Assembly (NCBI RefSeq): GCF_965184065.1 | Contig: NZ_OZ239098.1 | Direction: 5' to 3' (one strand) | Source: Methylopumilus sp026399645 | GTDB lineage: Bacteria > Pseudomonadota > Gammaproteobacteria > Burkholderiales > Methylophilaceae | Length of the DNA stretch: 64,000 nucleotides | Shown here: positions 51,401 to 60,042 of the stretch, piece by piece | Layout of the letters: each line of letters opens with the position of its first letter | How positions within the stretch are numbered: position 1 is the first letter of the stretch | Notes under the pieces: model-generated | Seen by the model: the letters and a program-made list of their open reading frames with translations, nothing else | The model's database searches: none | Told to the model about the DNA's origin: nothing | Translations under genes and position numbers: made by a program

Positions 51401-52649
51401 TGATCAATTAAAGCACTTCAAACAAGATCTAGCCGATCAATTAAGAATTGTTGAAGATGATACTTTTGGAAGAATCGAAAGATTACTTATAAGTAAAGTC
51501 GCAACTGGCGGTCCAAAAGGCTTGAAAAAAGGCGAAAAAATATCTAAAGATTTTCTAGCTTCAATTAATAGATACGACTGGTTTGATATTCGCCTAGGTA
51601 ATGATGACGCTTCAAAACAATTAGAAAGTTTGAAAGATAATTTAGCAACTGCTAAAGAACAATTCGACAAACGTTTTGAAGAGAAAAAAAGAAAATTAAC
51701 ACAAGGCGATGAGCTCCCTCCGGGCGTTCAAAAAATGGTTAAGGTTTACTTGGCAGTGAAACGTAGAATTCAGCCTGGCGATAAAATGGCTGGACGTCAC
51801 GGTAACAAAGGCGTTGTTTCTAAAATTGCTCCTGTAGAAGATATGCCGCATATGGCTGATGGTACACCTTTGGATATTGTATTAAATCCATTAGGCGTTC
51901 CTTCTCGAATGAATATCGGCCAAATTTTAGAAACCCATCTTGGATGGGCAGCTAAAGGTTTAGGTCTTCGTATCGGTGAAATGCTCAGAGAAGAAGTAAA
52001 AATTACTGAAGTTCGAAAATTTTTAGATCAAATTTATAATGACGCTTCAGGTAAAAAAGAAGACATTAAGTCATTAAACGATGATGAAGTTGTAGAGCTT
52101 GCTGAGCATTTGAAAAATGGCGTTCCATTTGCCACATCAGTGTTCGATGGCGCATCTGAGTCAGACATTCAATATATGTTAGATCTGGCTTACCCAGATA
52201 GCGATCCAAAAACCAAACTGTTGCAATTCTCAGCTAACAAAACGCAAGTTAAATTGTTTGATGGCCGCACAGGCGAGGCGTTTGAAAGGCCTGTCACAGT
52301 AGGTTATATGCATGTACTTAAATTACATCATTTGGTTGATGACAAGATGCACGCACGTTCAACTGGACCTTATTCTCTTGTAACGCAGCAGCCACTCGGC
52401 GGTAAAGCGCAATTCGGTGGACAACGTTTTGGTGAGATGGAGGTTTGGGCGCTGGAAGCATACGGTGCTGCTTATACCCTACAAGAAATGTTGACTGTTA
52501 AATCAGACGATGTTGCTGGTAGAACTAAAGTATACGAAAACATAGTCAAGGGTGAGCATAAGATTGATGCAGGTATGCCTGAGTCATTCAACGTGTTGGT
52601 TAAAGAAATTCGTTCACTCGCTATTGATATTGACCTCGATAGAAACTAA
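48480..52649 (+). CDS. rpoB: DNA-directed RNA polymerase beta subunit
   Basis: Catalytic subunit of 1389 residues, close to the length in other Betaproteobacteria. The rifampicin pocket is visible: [24 protein letters not shown] with the usual Ser, Gln, Asp and His residues. [14 protein letters not shown] and the C-terminal [17 protein letters not shown] and [23 protein letters not shown] segments are standard. AGGAG precedes the ATG. The upstream interval holds a terminator and a separate inverted repeat. Confidence 0.98.
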   Translation: [1389 protein letters not shown]

Positions 52650-52660
52650 GGAGATCACAG

Positions 52661-55600
52661 ATGAAAGCTTTATTAGACCTATTTAAACAGGTTACACAAG
52701 AAGAAGAGTTTGATGCAATTAAGATTGCATTAGCATCTCCAGAAAAAATTCGTTCATGGTCTTATGGTGAAGTTAAAAAGCCAGAAACGATTAATTACAG
52801 AACATTTAAGCCTGAAAGAGACGGTTTGTTTTGCGCAAAAATATTTGGACCTATTAAAGATTACGAATGTCTTTGTGGTAAATACAAACGCCTTAAACAT
52901 CGCGGTGTCATTTGTGAAAAATGCGGTGTTGAAGTTACTTTATCTAAAGTGCGTCGTGAGCGCATGGGCCATATTGATTTAGCAAGCCCAGTTGCACATA
53001 TTTGGTTTTTAAAGAGCTTACCAAGTCGTTTAGGTATGGTTCTTGATATTGCTTTAAGAGATATTGAGCGTGTTCTTTATTTTGAAGCATTCATTGTTGT
53101 TGATCCTGGCATGACACCTTTAACAAGAGGGCAACTTCTTACTGAAGATGACTATCTTGCAAAAATAGAAGAGTTTGGCGATGAATTCACCGCAGTGATG
53201 GGTGCGGAAGCAATTAAAGAATTGCTCAAATCACTCGATATCAACAGTGAAATTGAAAAATTAAGAACTGAATTAGCTGAGACAGGCTCGGAAGCAAAAA
53301 TTAAAAAAATTGCTAAGCGTTTAAAAGTACTTGAAGCATTTCAGAAGTCAGGTATTAAACCTGAATGGATGATTTTAGAAATTCTTCCTGTGTTACCGCC
53401 TGAGTTAAGACCATTGGTACCACTTGATGGTGGAAGATTCGCTACATCAGATCTGAATGATTTATATCGTCGAGTGATTAATAGAAATAATCGTTTAAGA
53501 AGATTGTTAGATCTTAAGGCGCCAGAAATTATTGTTAGAAATGAAAAGCGTATGTTGCAAGAAGCAGTTGATTCACTTCTTGATAATGGCAGACGTGGCA
53601 AGGTTATGACAGGCGCTAACAAGCGACCATTAAAATCTCTCGCCGATATGATTAAAGGTAAGGGTGGCCGATTTAGACAAAATCTTTTAGGTAAGCGTGT
53701 TGATTATTCAGGACGTTCAGTGATTGTTGTTGGACCACAATTAAAACTTCACCAATGTGGTTTGCCGAAGAAAATGGCCCTTGAATTATTTAAACCATTT
53801 ATTTTCCATAAGCTAGAAGTGCTTGGCCTTTCTACAACTATTAAAGCTGCAAAGAAAAAAGTAGAAGAAGAGGGACCAGAAGTATGGGATATTTTAGAGG
53901 ACGTAATTAGAGAGCATCCTGTTTTATTAAACAGAGCGCCAACATTACATCGTTTAGGTATTCAAGCATTTGAACCTATTTTAATTGAAGGCAAAGCAAT
54001 TCAATTGCATCCCTTAGTTTGTGCTGCATTTAACGCCGACTTTGACGGTGACCAAATGGCAGTGCATGTGCCTTTATCTCTTGAAGCCCAAATGGAAGCA
54101 AGAACTTTAATGCTTGCATCTAATAATGTTTTATCTCCAGCTAATGGCGAACCAATTATTGTTCCATCACAAGATATCGTGCTTGGTCTTTATTACATGA
54201 CGAGAGACAAAATTGCTGCACGCGGTGAAGGTATGAAATTTAGTGATGTAGCAGAAGTTCACCGTGCTTTTGATAGCGGCTTAGTAGATCTTCATGCGCG
54301 CGTGACAGTTCGTATTAAAGAAACTGAATTAGGCCTAGATGGCACAACAACTGACAAAATAAATCGATATGAAACTACAGTTGGAAGAGCAATACTTTCT
54401 GAAATTCTTCCAGCAGGACTTTCTTTTGATTTAATTAATAAAGCATTAAAGAAAAAAGAAATTTCAAAATTAATTAATGCAGGATTTAGACGTGTCGGTA
54501 TTAGAGAGACAGTAATTCTTGCAGATAAACTAATGTATATGGGTTATACCTATGCTACAAAAGCAGGTATCTCAATCAGTATTCATGACATGCTTGTGCC
54601 TCCAGAAAAAGAGCAACTCATCGAAGCTGCTGAAGCCGAAGTCAAGGAAATTGAAAATCAATACATTTCAGGCCTGGTGACGCAAGGCGAAAGATATAAC
54701 AAGGTTGTTGATATTTGGGGTCGCGCCGGTGACAAAGTTGCTGATGCAATGATGAAACGTCTTAAAGAAGAGCCTGTTAAAAATGATGCCGGTGAAAATG
54801 TAAAAGGCAAAGATGGTAAGGATCTGTACCAAGAATCATTTAATGCAATTTATATGATGGCTGATTCTGGTGCTCGAGGATCTGCAGCTCAAGTAAGGCA
54901 GCTTGCAGGTATGCGAGGTTTGATGGCAAGACCTGATGGCTCAATTATTGAGACACCAATTACTGCTAATTTCCGAGACGGCTTAAATGTTCTTCAATAT
55001 TTTATTTCGACACATGGCGCACGAAAAGGTCTTGCAGATACAGCATTGAAAACAGCTAACTCAGGTTATTTAACTAGACGTTTAGTTGATGTAACTCAAG
55101 ATCTTGTTGTAACACAACACGATTGTGGTACAGAAGATGGTTTAGTCACGAAAGCGCTTATTAAAGGTGGTGAAGTTGTTGAACCATTAAGTGATCGTAT
55201 TTTAGGTCGCGTAAATGCTCTCGATATTTACCATCCAGAAACCCAAGAAGTGGTTTATTCGAAAGGAACCCTGCTTGAAGAGGATCATGTTGAGAAAATT
55301 GATGCACTTGGTATTGATGAGGTTAAAGTAAGAACCGCACTCACTTGCGAAACACGACATGGTATTTGCTCTCAATGTTATGGTCGCGATTTAGGTCGCG
55401 GTAAATTAATTAGTCTCGGGGAGGCTATTGGTGTGATTGCAGCGCAATCTATCGGTGAGCCTGGTACTCAATTAACAATGAGAACATTCCATATTGGTGG
55501 CGCAGTTTCTAGAGCCGCATCAGTAAGTCAAGTTGAAAGTAAATCAAATGGAGTTATTCAATTTACATCTACCATGCGTTACGTTACCAATGCTCGAAAT

Positions 55601-56908
55601 GAGCAAGTTGTAATTTCTCGTAATGGTGAATTAATTATTCAAGATGAAAGTGGCCGCGAAAGAGAGCGTCATAAAGTTCCTTATGGTGCAAATCTAGTTG
55701 TTCAAGATGGTAAGTCTATTAAAGCAGGCGGTGTTCTTGCAACCTGGGATCCGCATACACGTCCAATTATTTCTGAGTACGCTGGACAAGTTAAATTTGA
55801 AAACGTTGAAGAAGGTATTACAGTTGCAAAACAAATTGATGATGTCACAGGCTTATCATCATTGGTTGTAATTGATCCTAAGCAGCGCGCGGGCCAGTCA
55901 AAAGGGTTAAGACCTCAAATTAAAATCTTAGACACTTCTGGAAATGAAGTTAAATTAGCGGGTAGTGATATATCTGTTAACGTAACTTTCCAGCTTGGTT
56001 ACATCATTACAGTTAAAGATTCTCAAGAGGTAAAAGTGGGTGATGTGATTGCTCGCATTCCGCAAGAGTCCTCTAAAACGAGAGATATAACCGGCGGTCT
56101 TCCAAGAGTTGCTGAGTTATTTGAAGCAAGATCTCCAAAAGACGCAGGCATGTTAGCGGAAAGCACAGGTACAGTTTCATTTGGTAAAGATACTAAAGGC
56201 AAACAAAGACTTGTGATTACAGATCTTGAAGGCGTTTCAAAAGAGTTCTTAATTCCTAAAGATAAACATGTGACAGCGCACGATGGTCAAGTTGTTACTA
56301 AAGGTGAAACTATTGTGGATGGACCTGCAGATCCTCAAGACATTCTTCGCTTGCAAGGTAGGGAATCTTTAGCAAGATATATTATTGATGAAGTTCAAGA
56401 TGTATATAGATTGCAAGGCGTTAAAATTAATGACAAGCACATCGAAGTAATTGTTAGGCAAATGTTAAGACGCGTTCGTATCACCGATGCAGGCGAAACT
56501 TCATTTATTCTGGGTGAGCAAGTCGAAAGAGCAGAATTGTTAACTGAAAATGAATCGGTATTGTCGCAAGACAAAAAACCGGCTGAGTATGAATATGTGC
56601 TTTTAGGTATTACTAAAGCATCATTATCTACAGATTCATTTATCTCAGCAGCTTCATTCCAAGAAACAACTCGCGTTCTCACTGAGGCTGCAATTCTTGG
56701 TAAGCGTGATGAATTAAGAGGACTTAAAGAGAATGTAATCGTAGGTCGTTTAATTCCTGCAGGCACAGGTTTGGCTTATCATGAAACAAGAAAAGCTGCT
56801 GCTGCTGGGGAAAATATGGACCCTGTTGAGGCTCCTCTAGATCAGATCGATGTTCCAATGGAAGAGGCTCAGGTAACTAGCCCTGAAATTGAAGCACCGA
56901 CTGAATGA
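52661..56908 (+). CDS. rpoC: DNA-directed RNA polymerase beta' subunit
   Basis: 1415-residue subunit. The N-terminal zinc site (CLCGKYK ... CEKCGV), the active-site NADFDGD at 458-464 with three Mg-binding aspartates, the bridge helix GARGSAAQVRQLAGMRGLMA, and the second zinc site (CETRHGICSQCYGRD) are intact. The C-terminus ends in an acidic tail (MDPVEAPLDQIDVPMEEAQ). Eleven bases separate it from rpoB. The rpsL promoter begins five bases after its stop. Confidence 0.98.
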   Translation: MKALLDLFKQVTQEEEFDAIKIALASPEKIRSWSYGEVKKPETINYRTFKPERDGLFCAKIFGPIKDYECLCGKYKRLKHRGVICEKCGVEVTLSKVRRERMGHIDLASPVAHIWFLKSLPSRLGMVLDIALRDIERVLYFEAFIVVDPGMTPLTRGQLLTEDDYLAKIEEFGDEFTAVMGAEAIKELLKSLDINSEIEKLRTELAETGSEAKIKKIAKRLKVLEAFQKSGIKPEWMILEILPVLPPELRPLVPLDGGRFATSDLNDLYRRVINRNNRLRRLLDLKAPEIIVRNEKRMLQEAVDSLLDNGRRGKVMTGANKRPLKSLADMIKGKGGRFRQNLLGKRVDYSGRSVIVVGPQLKLHQCGLPKKMALELFKPFIFHKLEVLGLSTTIKAAKKKVEEEGPEVWDILEDVIREHPVLLNRAPTLHRLGIQAFEPILIEGKAIQLHPLVCAAFNADFDGDQMAVHVPLSLEAQMEARTLMLASNNVLSPANGEPIIVPSQDIVLGLYYMTRDKIAARGEGMKFSDVAEVHRAFDSGLVDLHARVTVRIKETELGLDGTTTDKINRYETTVGRAILSEILPAGLSFDLINKALKKKEISKLINAGFRRVGIRETVILADKLMYMGYTYATKAGISISIHDMLVPPEKEQLIEAAEAEVKEIENQYISGLVTQGERYNKVVDIWGRAGDKVADAMMKRLKEEPVKNDAGENVKGKDGKDLYQESFNAIYMMADSGARGSAAQVRQLAGMRGLMARPDGSIIETPITANFRDGLNVLQYFISTHGARKGLADTALKTANSGYLTRRLVDVTQDLVVTQHDCGTEDGLVTKALIKGGEVVEPLSDRILGRVNALDIYHPETQEVVYSKGTLLEEDHVEKIDALGIDEVKVRTALTCETRHGICSQCYGRDLGRGKLISLGEAIGVIAAQSIGEPGTQLTMRTFHIGGAVSRAASVSQVESKSNGVIQFTSTMRYVTNARNEQVVISRNGELIIQDESGRERERHKVPYGANLVVQDGKSIKAGGVLATWDPHTRPIISEYAGQVKFENVEEGITVAKQIDDVTGLSSLVVIDPKQRAGQSKGLRPQIKILDTSGNEVKLAGSDISVNVTFQLGYIITVKDSQEVKVGDVIARIPQESSKTRDITGGLPRVAELFEARSPKDAGMLAESTGTVSFGKDTKGKQRLVITDLEGVSKEFLIPKDKHVTAHDGQVVTKGETIVDGPADPQDILRLQGRESLARYIIDEVQDVYRLQGVKINDKHIEVIVRQMLRRVRITDAGETSFILGEQVERAELLTENESVLSQDKKPAEYEYVLLGITKASLSTDSFISAASFQETTRVLTEAAILGKRDELRGLKENVIVGRLIPAGTGLAYHETRKAAAAGENMDPVEAPLDQIDVPMEEAQVTSPEIEAPTE

Positions 56909-56912
56909 TAGG

Positions 56913-56941
56913 TTGACTTTATGCAGGAACCAAAATACAAT
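56913..56941 (+). promoter_or_regulatory. Predicted sigma70 promoter of the rpsL-rpsG-fusA-tuf operon
   Basis: TTGACT, 17-base spacer, TACAAT, beginning five bases after the rpoC stop codon. It leaves a leader of about 80 bases before rpsL. Confidence 0.7.
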
Positions 56942-56958
56942 TTGCGGCTTTTTGGGAT

Positions 56959-56975
56959 CTTCGTGTTTAGCGAAG
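56959..56975 (+). other. Hairpin in the rpsL leader
   Basis: CTTCG / CGAAG 5-bp stem with a seven-base loop, about 10 bases after the predicted transcription start of rpsL. A role in regulation or mRNA stability is possible but not shown. Confidence 0.4.
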
Positions 56976-57026
56976 CGCTCAAATAGTCATTATTAATAGT
57001 AAGTTAGAAATTTAAGGATTTAGGCG

Positions 57027-57404
57027 ATGCCAACAATTAATCAGTTAATTCGTAAACCACGAAAAAAAGTAGAGACTAAGAGTAAGGTCCCAGCTCTAGA
57101 ATCTTCGCCTCAAAAAAGAGGTGTATGTACCCGTGTTTACACAACTACTCCAAAAAAACCAAACTCTGCTTTGCGTAAAGTAGCTAAAGTTCGTTTGACG
57201 AATGGTTACGAAGTGATTAGTTACATTGGAGGAGAAGGCCATAATTTACAAGAGCACAGTGTTGTTCTATTAAGAGGCGGACGTGTAAAGGATCTACCAG
57301 GCGTTCGTTACCATATGGTTCGGGGTAGCTTGGATACTGCTGGTGTTAAAGATCGTAAACAATCTCGATCTAAATATGGTGCTAAACGACCTAAAGAAGC
57401 TTAA
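57027..57404 (+). CDS. rpsL: 30S ribosomal protein S12
   Basis: 125-residue decoding-centre protein. PTINQLIRKPRKKV, CTRVYTTTPKKPNSALRKVAKVRLTNG, and VLLRGGRVKDLPGVRYHMVRG are the classical segments; the lysines altered in streptomycin resistance are wild type. TAAGGAT precedes the ATG. First gene of the str operon. Confidence 0.98.
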   Translation: MPTINQLIRKPRKKVETKSKVPALESSPQKRGVCTRVYTTTPKKPNSALRKVAKVRLTNGYEVISYIGGEGHNLQEHSVVLLRGGRVKDLPGVRYHMVRGSLDTAGVKDRKQSRSKYGAKRPKEA

Positions 57405-57437
57405 ATTTTTAGAATACTAAATTAAGGTAAACATAAT

Positions 57438-57908
57438 ATGCCAAGACGTAGAGAAGTTCCCAAACGAATCATTCTTCAAGATCCGAAATTCGGAAGCCAA
57501 GAGGTTTCTAAATTCGTGAATGTATTAATGACAAGCGGAAAAAAATCCGTTGCTGAAAGATTAATTTATGGTGCATTCGATCAAATTAAAACGAAAACCG
57601 GGAAAGATCCTATTGAAGTCTTTTCTCTCGCATTAACAAATTTAAGACCAGTAGTTGAAGTAAAAAGTCGACGTGTAGGCGGGGCTAATTATCAAGTGCC
57701 TGTTGAAGTTAGACCATCAAGACGAGTGGCTTTAGCTATGAGATGGCTAAGAGATGCAGCACGTAAAAGAGGTGAAAAATCAATGGATTTACGTTTAGCG
57801 GCTGAAATTGCAGAAGCTTCAGAAAATAAAGGCGCTGCAATGAAAAAACGTGAAGAAGTCCACAGAATGGCAGAAGCTAATAAAGCTTTCTCACATTTCC
57901 GTTTCTAA
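57438..57908 (+). CDS. rpsG: 30S ribosomal protein S7
   Basis: 156-residue 16S rRNA-binding assembly protein. MPRRREVPKRIILQDPKFGS, VGGANYQVPVEVRPSRR and the C-terminal REEVHRMAEANKAFSHFRF are diagnostic. In E. coli S7 represses translation from the rpsL-rpsG gap; here that gap is only 33 bases and I see no clear stem. Confidence 0.98.
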   Translation: MPRRREVPKRIILQDPKFGSQEVSKFVNVLMTSGKKSVAERLIYGAFDQIKTKTGKDPIEVFSLALTNLRPVVEVKSRRVGGANYQVPVEVRPSRRVALAMRWLRDAARKRGEKSMDLRLAAEIAEASENKGAAMKKREEVHRMAEANKAFSHFRF

Positions 57909-57936
57909 ACTTATTTAATTAAAAGGTAATTCTAAA

Positions 57937-60027
57937 GTGGCTCGTATAACCCCCATTAATCGATATAGAAATATAGGAATTAGTGCTCATATTGATGCAG
58001 GTAAAACTACAACAACTGAGCGTATTCTTTTTTACACAGGGGTAAACCATAAGATTGGTGAAGTGCACGATGGTGCCGCAACTATGGATTGGATGGAGCA
58101 AGAGCAAGAACGAGGAATTACCATTACTTCAGCTGCAACAACTTGTTTCTGGAAGGGTATGGCAGGTCAATTTGACCAGCATCGAATCAATATTATTGAT
58201 ACCCCAGGACACGTTGATTTCACTATTGAAGTTGAACGATCAATGCGAGTTCTTGATGGCGCTTGTATGGTGTACTGTGCAGTAGGTGGCGTTCAGCCCC
58301 AGTCAGAAACGGTATGGCGTCAAGCAAATAAATATAAAGTTCCGCGTCTTGCTTTCGTAAATAAAATGGATAGAGCCGGCGCAAACTTTTTTAAAGTTTA
58401 CGATCAAATGCGTTTACGTTTAAAAGCTAATCCAATTGCACTTCAAGTTCCTATAGGTGCTGAAGAAAAATTTGAAGGTGTTATTGATCTTATTAAAATG
58501 AAAGCTGTTTATTGGGATGAATCATCTCAAGGAATGAAATTTGATTATCGCGATATTCCTGCAGATTTAGTTGATACATGTAAAGAATGGCGCGAAAAAA
58601 TGCTTGAAGCAGCCGCTGAAGCCAATGAAGAGCTAATGAATAGATATTTGGAAACTGGTGATTTAAGCGAAGAAGATATCAAAAAAGGTTTGCGCATTAG
58701 AACGATTAATTTTGAAATCGTACCTATGTTATGCGGATCAGCCTTTAAAAATAAAGGCGTGCAAGCTATGTTGGATGCAGTGATTGAGTATTTACCTGCT
58801 CCTACTGATGTTGCAGCGCTCGTATGTGAAGACGCCAAAGGCCAACCTACAACTCGTAAAGCCTCTGATGATGAGCCTTTCTCAGCGTTAGCATTTAAAA
58901 TCATGACAGACCCTTTTGTAGGTCAGCTTATTTTCTTCCGCGTATATTCAGGCGTTATTAAATCAGGCGATACCATATATAACCCAATTAAAGGCCGTAA
59001 AGAACGTATTGGCCGTATTCTTCAAATGCACGCAAATCAGCGTGAAGAATTGAAAGAAGTTCGTGCTGGCGATATTGCAGCAGCTGTGGGACTTAAAGAA
59101 GCAACAACAGGCGACACTTTATGTGATATTAATAATGAAGTTGTTCTTGAAAGAATGATTTTCCCTGAGCCTGTTATTCACGTTGCAGTTGAACCTAAAA
59201 CAAAAGCCGATCAAGAGAAAATGGGTATAGCTTTAAATAGACTTGCTCAAGAAGATCCTTCATTTAGAGTGAAGACAGATGAAGAAACAAATCAAACAAT
59301 TATTTCGGGTATGGGTGAGCTTCACTTAGAAATTCTTGTGGATCGAATGAGAAGAGAATTTGGTGTTGAAGCTAATGTAGGTGCGCCACAAGTGGCTTAT
59401 AGGGAAGCTATCAAGAAACCGGTTGAAATTGAAGGTAAATTTGTAAAGCAATCTGGCGGTAAAGGTCAATATGGTCATGTATGGCTCAAAATGGAGCCAA
59501 ATGAACCGGGCAAAGGTTTCGAATTTATTGATGCAATTAAAGGTGGATCAGTGCCTCGTGAGTTCATTCCTGCGGTTGAAAAAGGATTACGAGAAACACT
59601 TCCTGCTGGTGTAGTCGCCGGTTATCCAGTTGTAGACGTTAAAGTAACTCTATTTGATGGTTCATACCATGATGTTGACTCAAATGAAAATGCATTTAAA
59701 ATGGCAGCTTCGATGGCATTTAAAGACGGAATGCGTAAAGCAGATCCAATCCTTCTTGAGCCTATGATGGCAGTTGAGGTAGAAACACCTGAGGATTATT
59801 TTGGTGATTTGATGGGTGACCTTTCATCTAGACGTGGCATGATTCAAGGTATGGAAGATAATGCATCTGGCAAAGTCGTTCGCGCTGAAGTTCCATTAGC
59901 AGAGATGTTTGGATATTCAACAACCATGCGTTCCCTATCTCAAGGTAGAGCAACATATTCGATGGAATTTAAGCATTACACAGAAGCACCAAGAAACGTA
60001 GCAGAAGCAGTCGTTAATAAAAAATAA
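57937..60027 (+). CDS. fusA: Elongation factor G
   Basis: 696-residue translocase GTPase. G1 is AHIDAGKTTTTERI, G3 DTPGHVDFTIEVERSMRVLDGA, G4 NKMDRAGANF. Domain IV starts near SGGKGQYGHVWL, and the C-terminal LSSRRGMIQGM is conserved. The start codon is GTG, preceded by AAAAGGTAA. It is followed by the second tuf copy after 23 bases. Confidence 0.98.
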   Translation: MARITPINRYRNIGISAHIDAGKTTTTERILFYTGVNHKIGEVHDGAATMDWMEQEQERGITITSAATTCFWKGMAGQFDQHRINIIDTPGHVDFTIEVERSMRVLDGACMVYCAVGGVQPQSETVWRQANKYKVPRLAFVNKMDRAGANFFKVYDQMRLRLKANPIALQVPIGAEEKFEGVIDLIKMKAVYWDESSQGMKFDYRDIPADLVDTCKEWREKMLEAAAEANEELMNRYLETGDLSEEDIKKGLRIRTINFEIVPMLCGSAFKNKGVQAMLDAVIEYLPAPTDVAALVCEDAKGQPTTRKASDDEPFSALAFKIMTDPFVGQLIFFRVYSGVIKSGDTIYNPIKGRKERIGRILQMHANQREELKEVRAGDIAAAVGLKEATTGDTLCDINNEVVLERMIFPEPVIHVAVEPKTKADQEKMGIALNRLAQEDPSFRVKTDEETNQTIISGMGELHLEILVDRMRREFGVEANVGAPQVAYREAIKKPVEIEGKFVKQSGGKGQYGHVWLKMEPNEPGKGFEFIDAIKGGSVPREFIPAVEKGLRETLPAGVVAGYPVVDVKVTLFDGSYHDVDSNENAFKMAASMAFKDGMRKADPILLEPMMAVEVETPEDYFGDLMGDLSSRRGMIQGMEDNASGKVVRAEVPLAEMFGYSTTMRSLSQGRATYSMEFKHYTEAPRNVAEAVVNKK

Positions 60028-60042
60028 GTTAAAAATCTGAGG

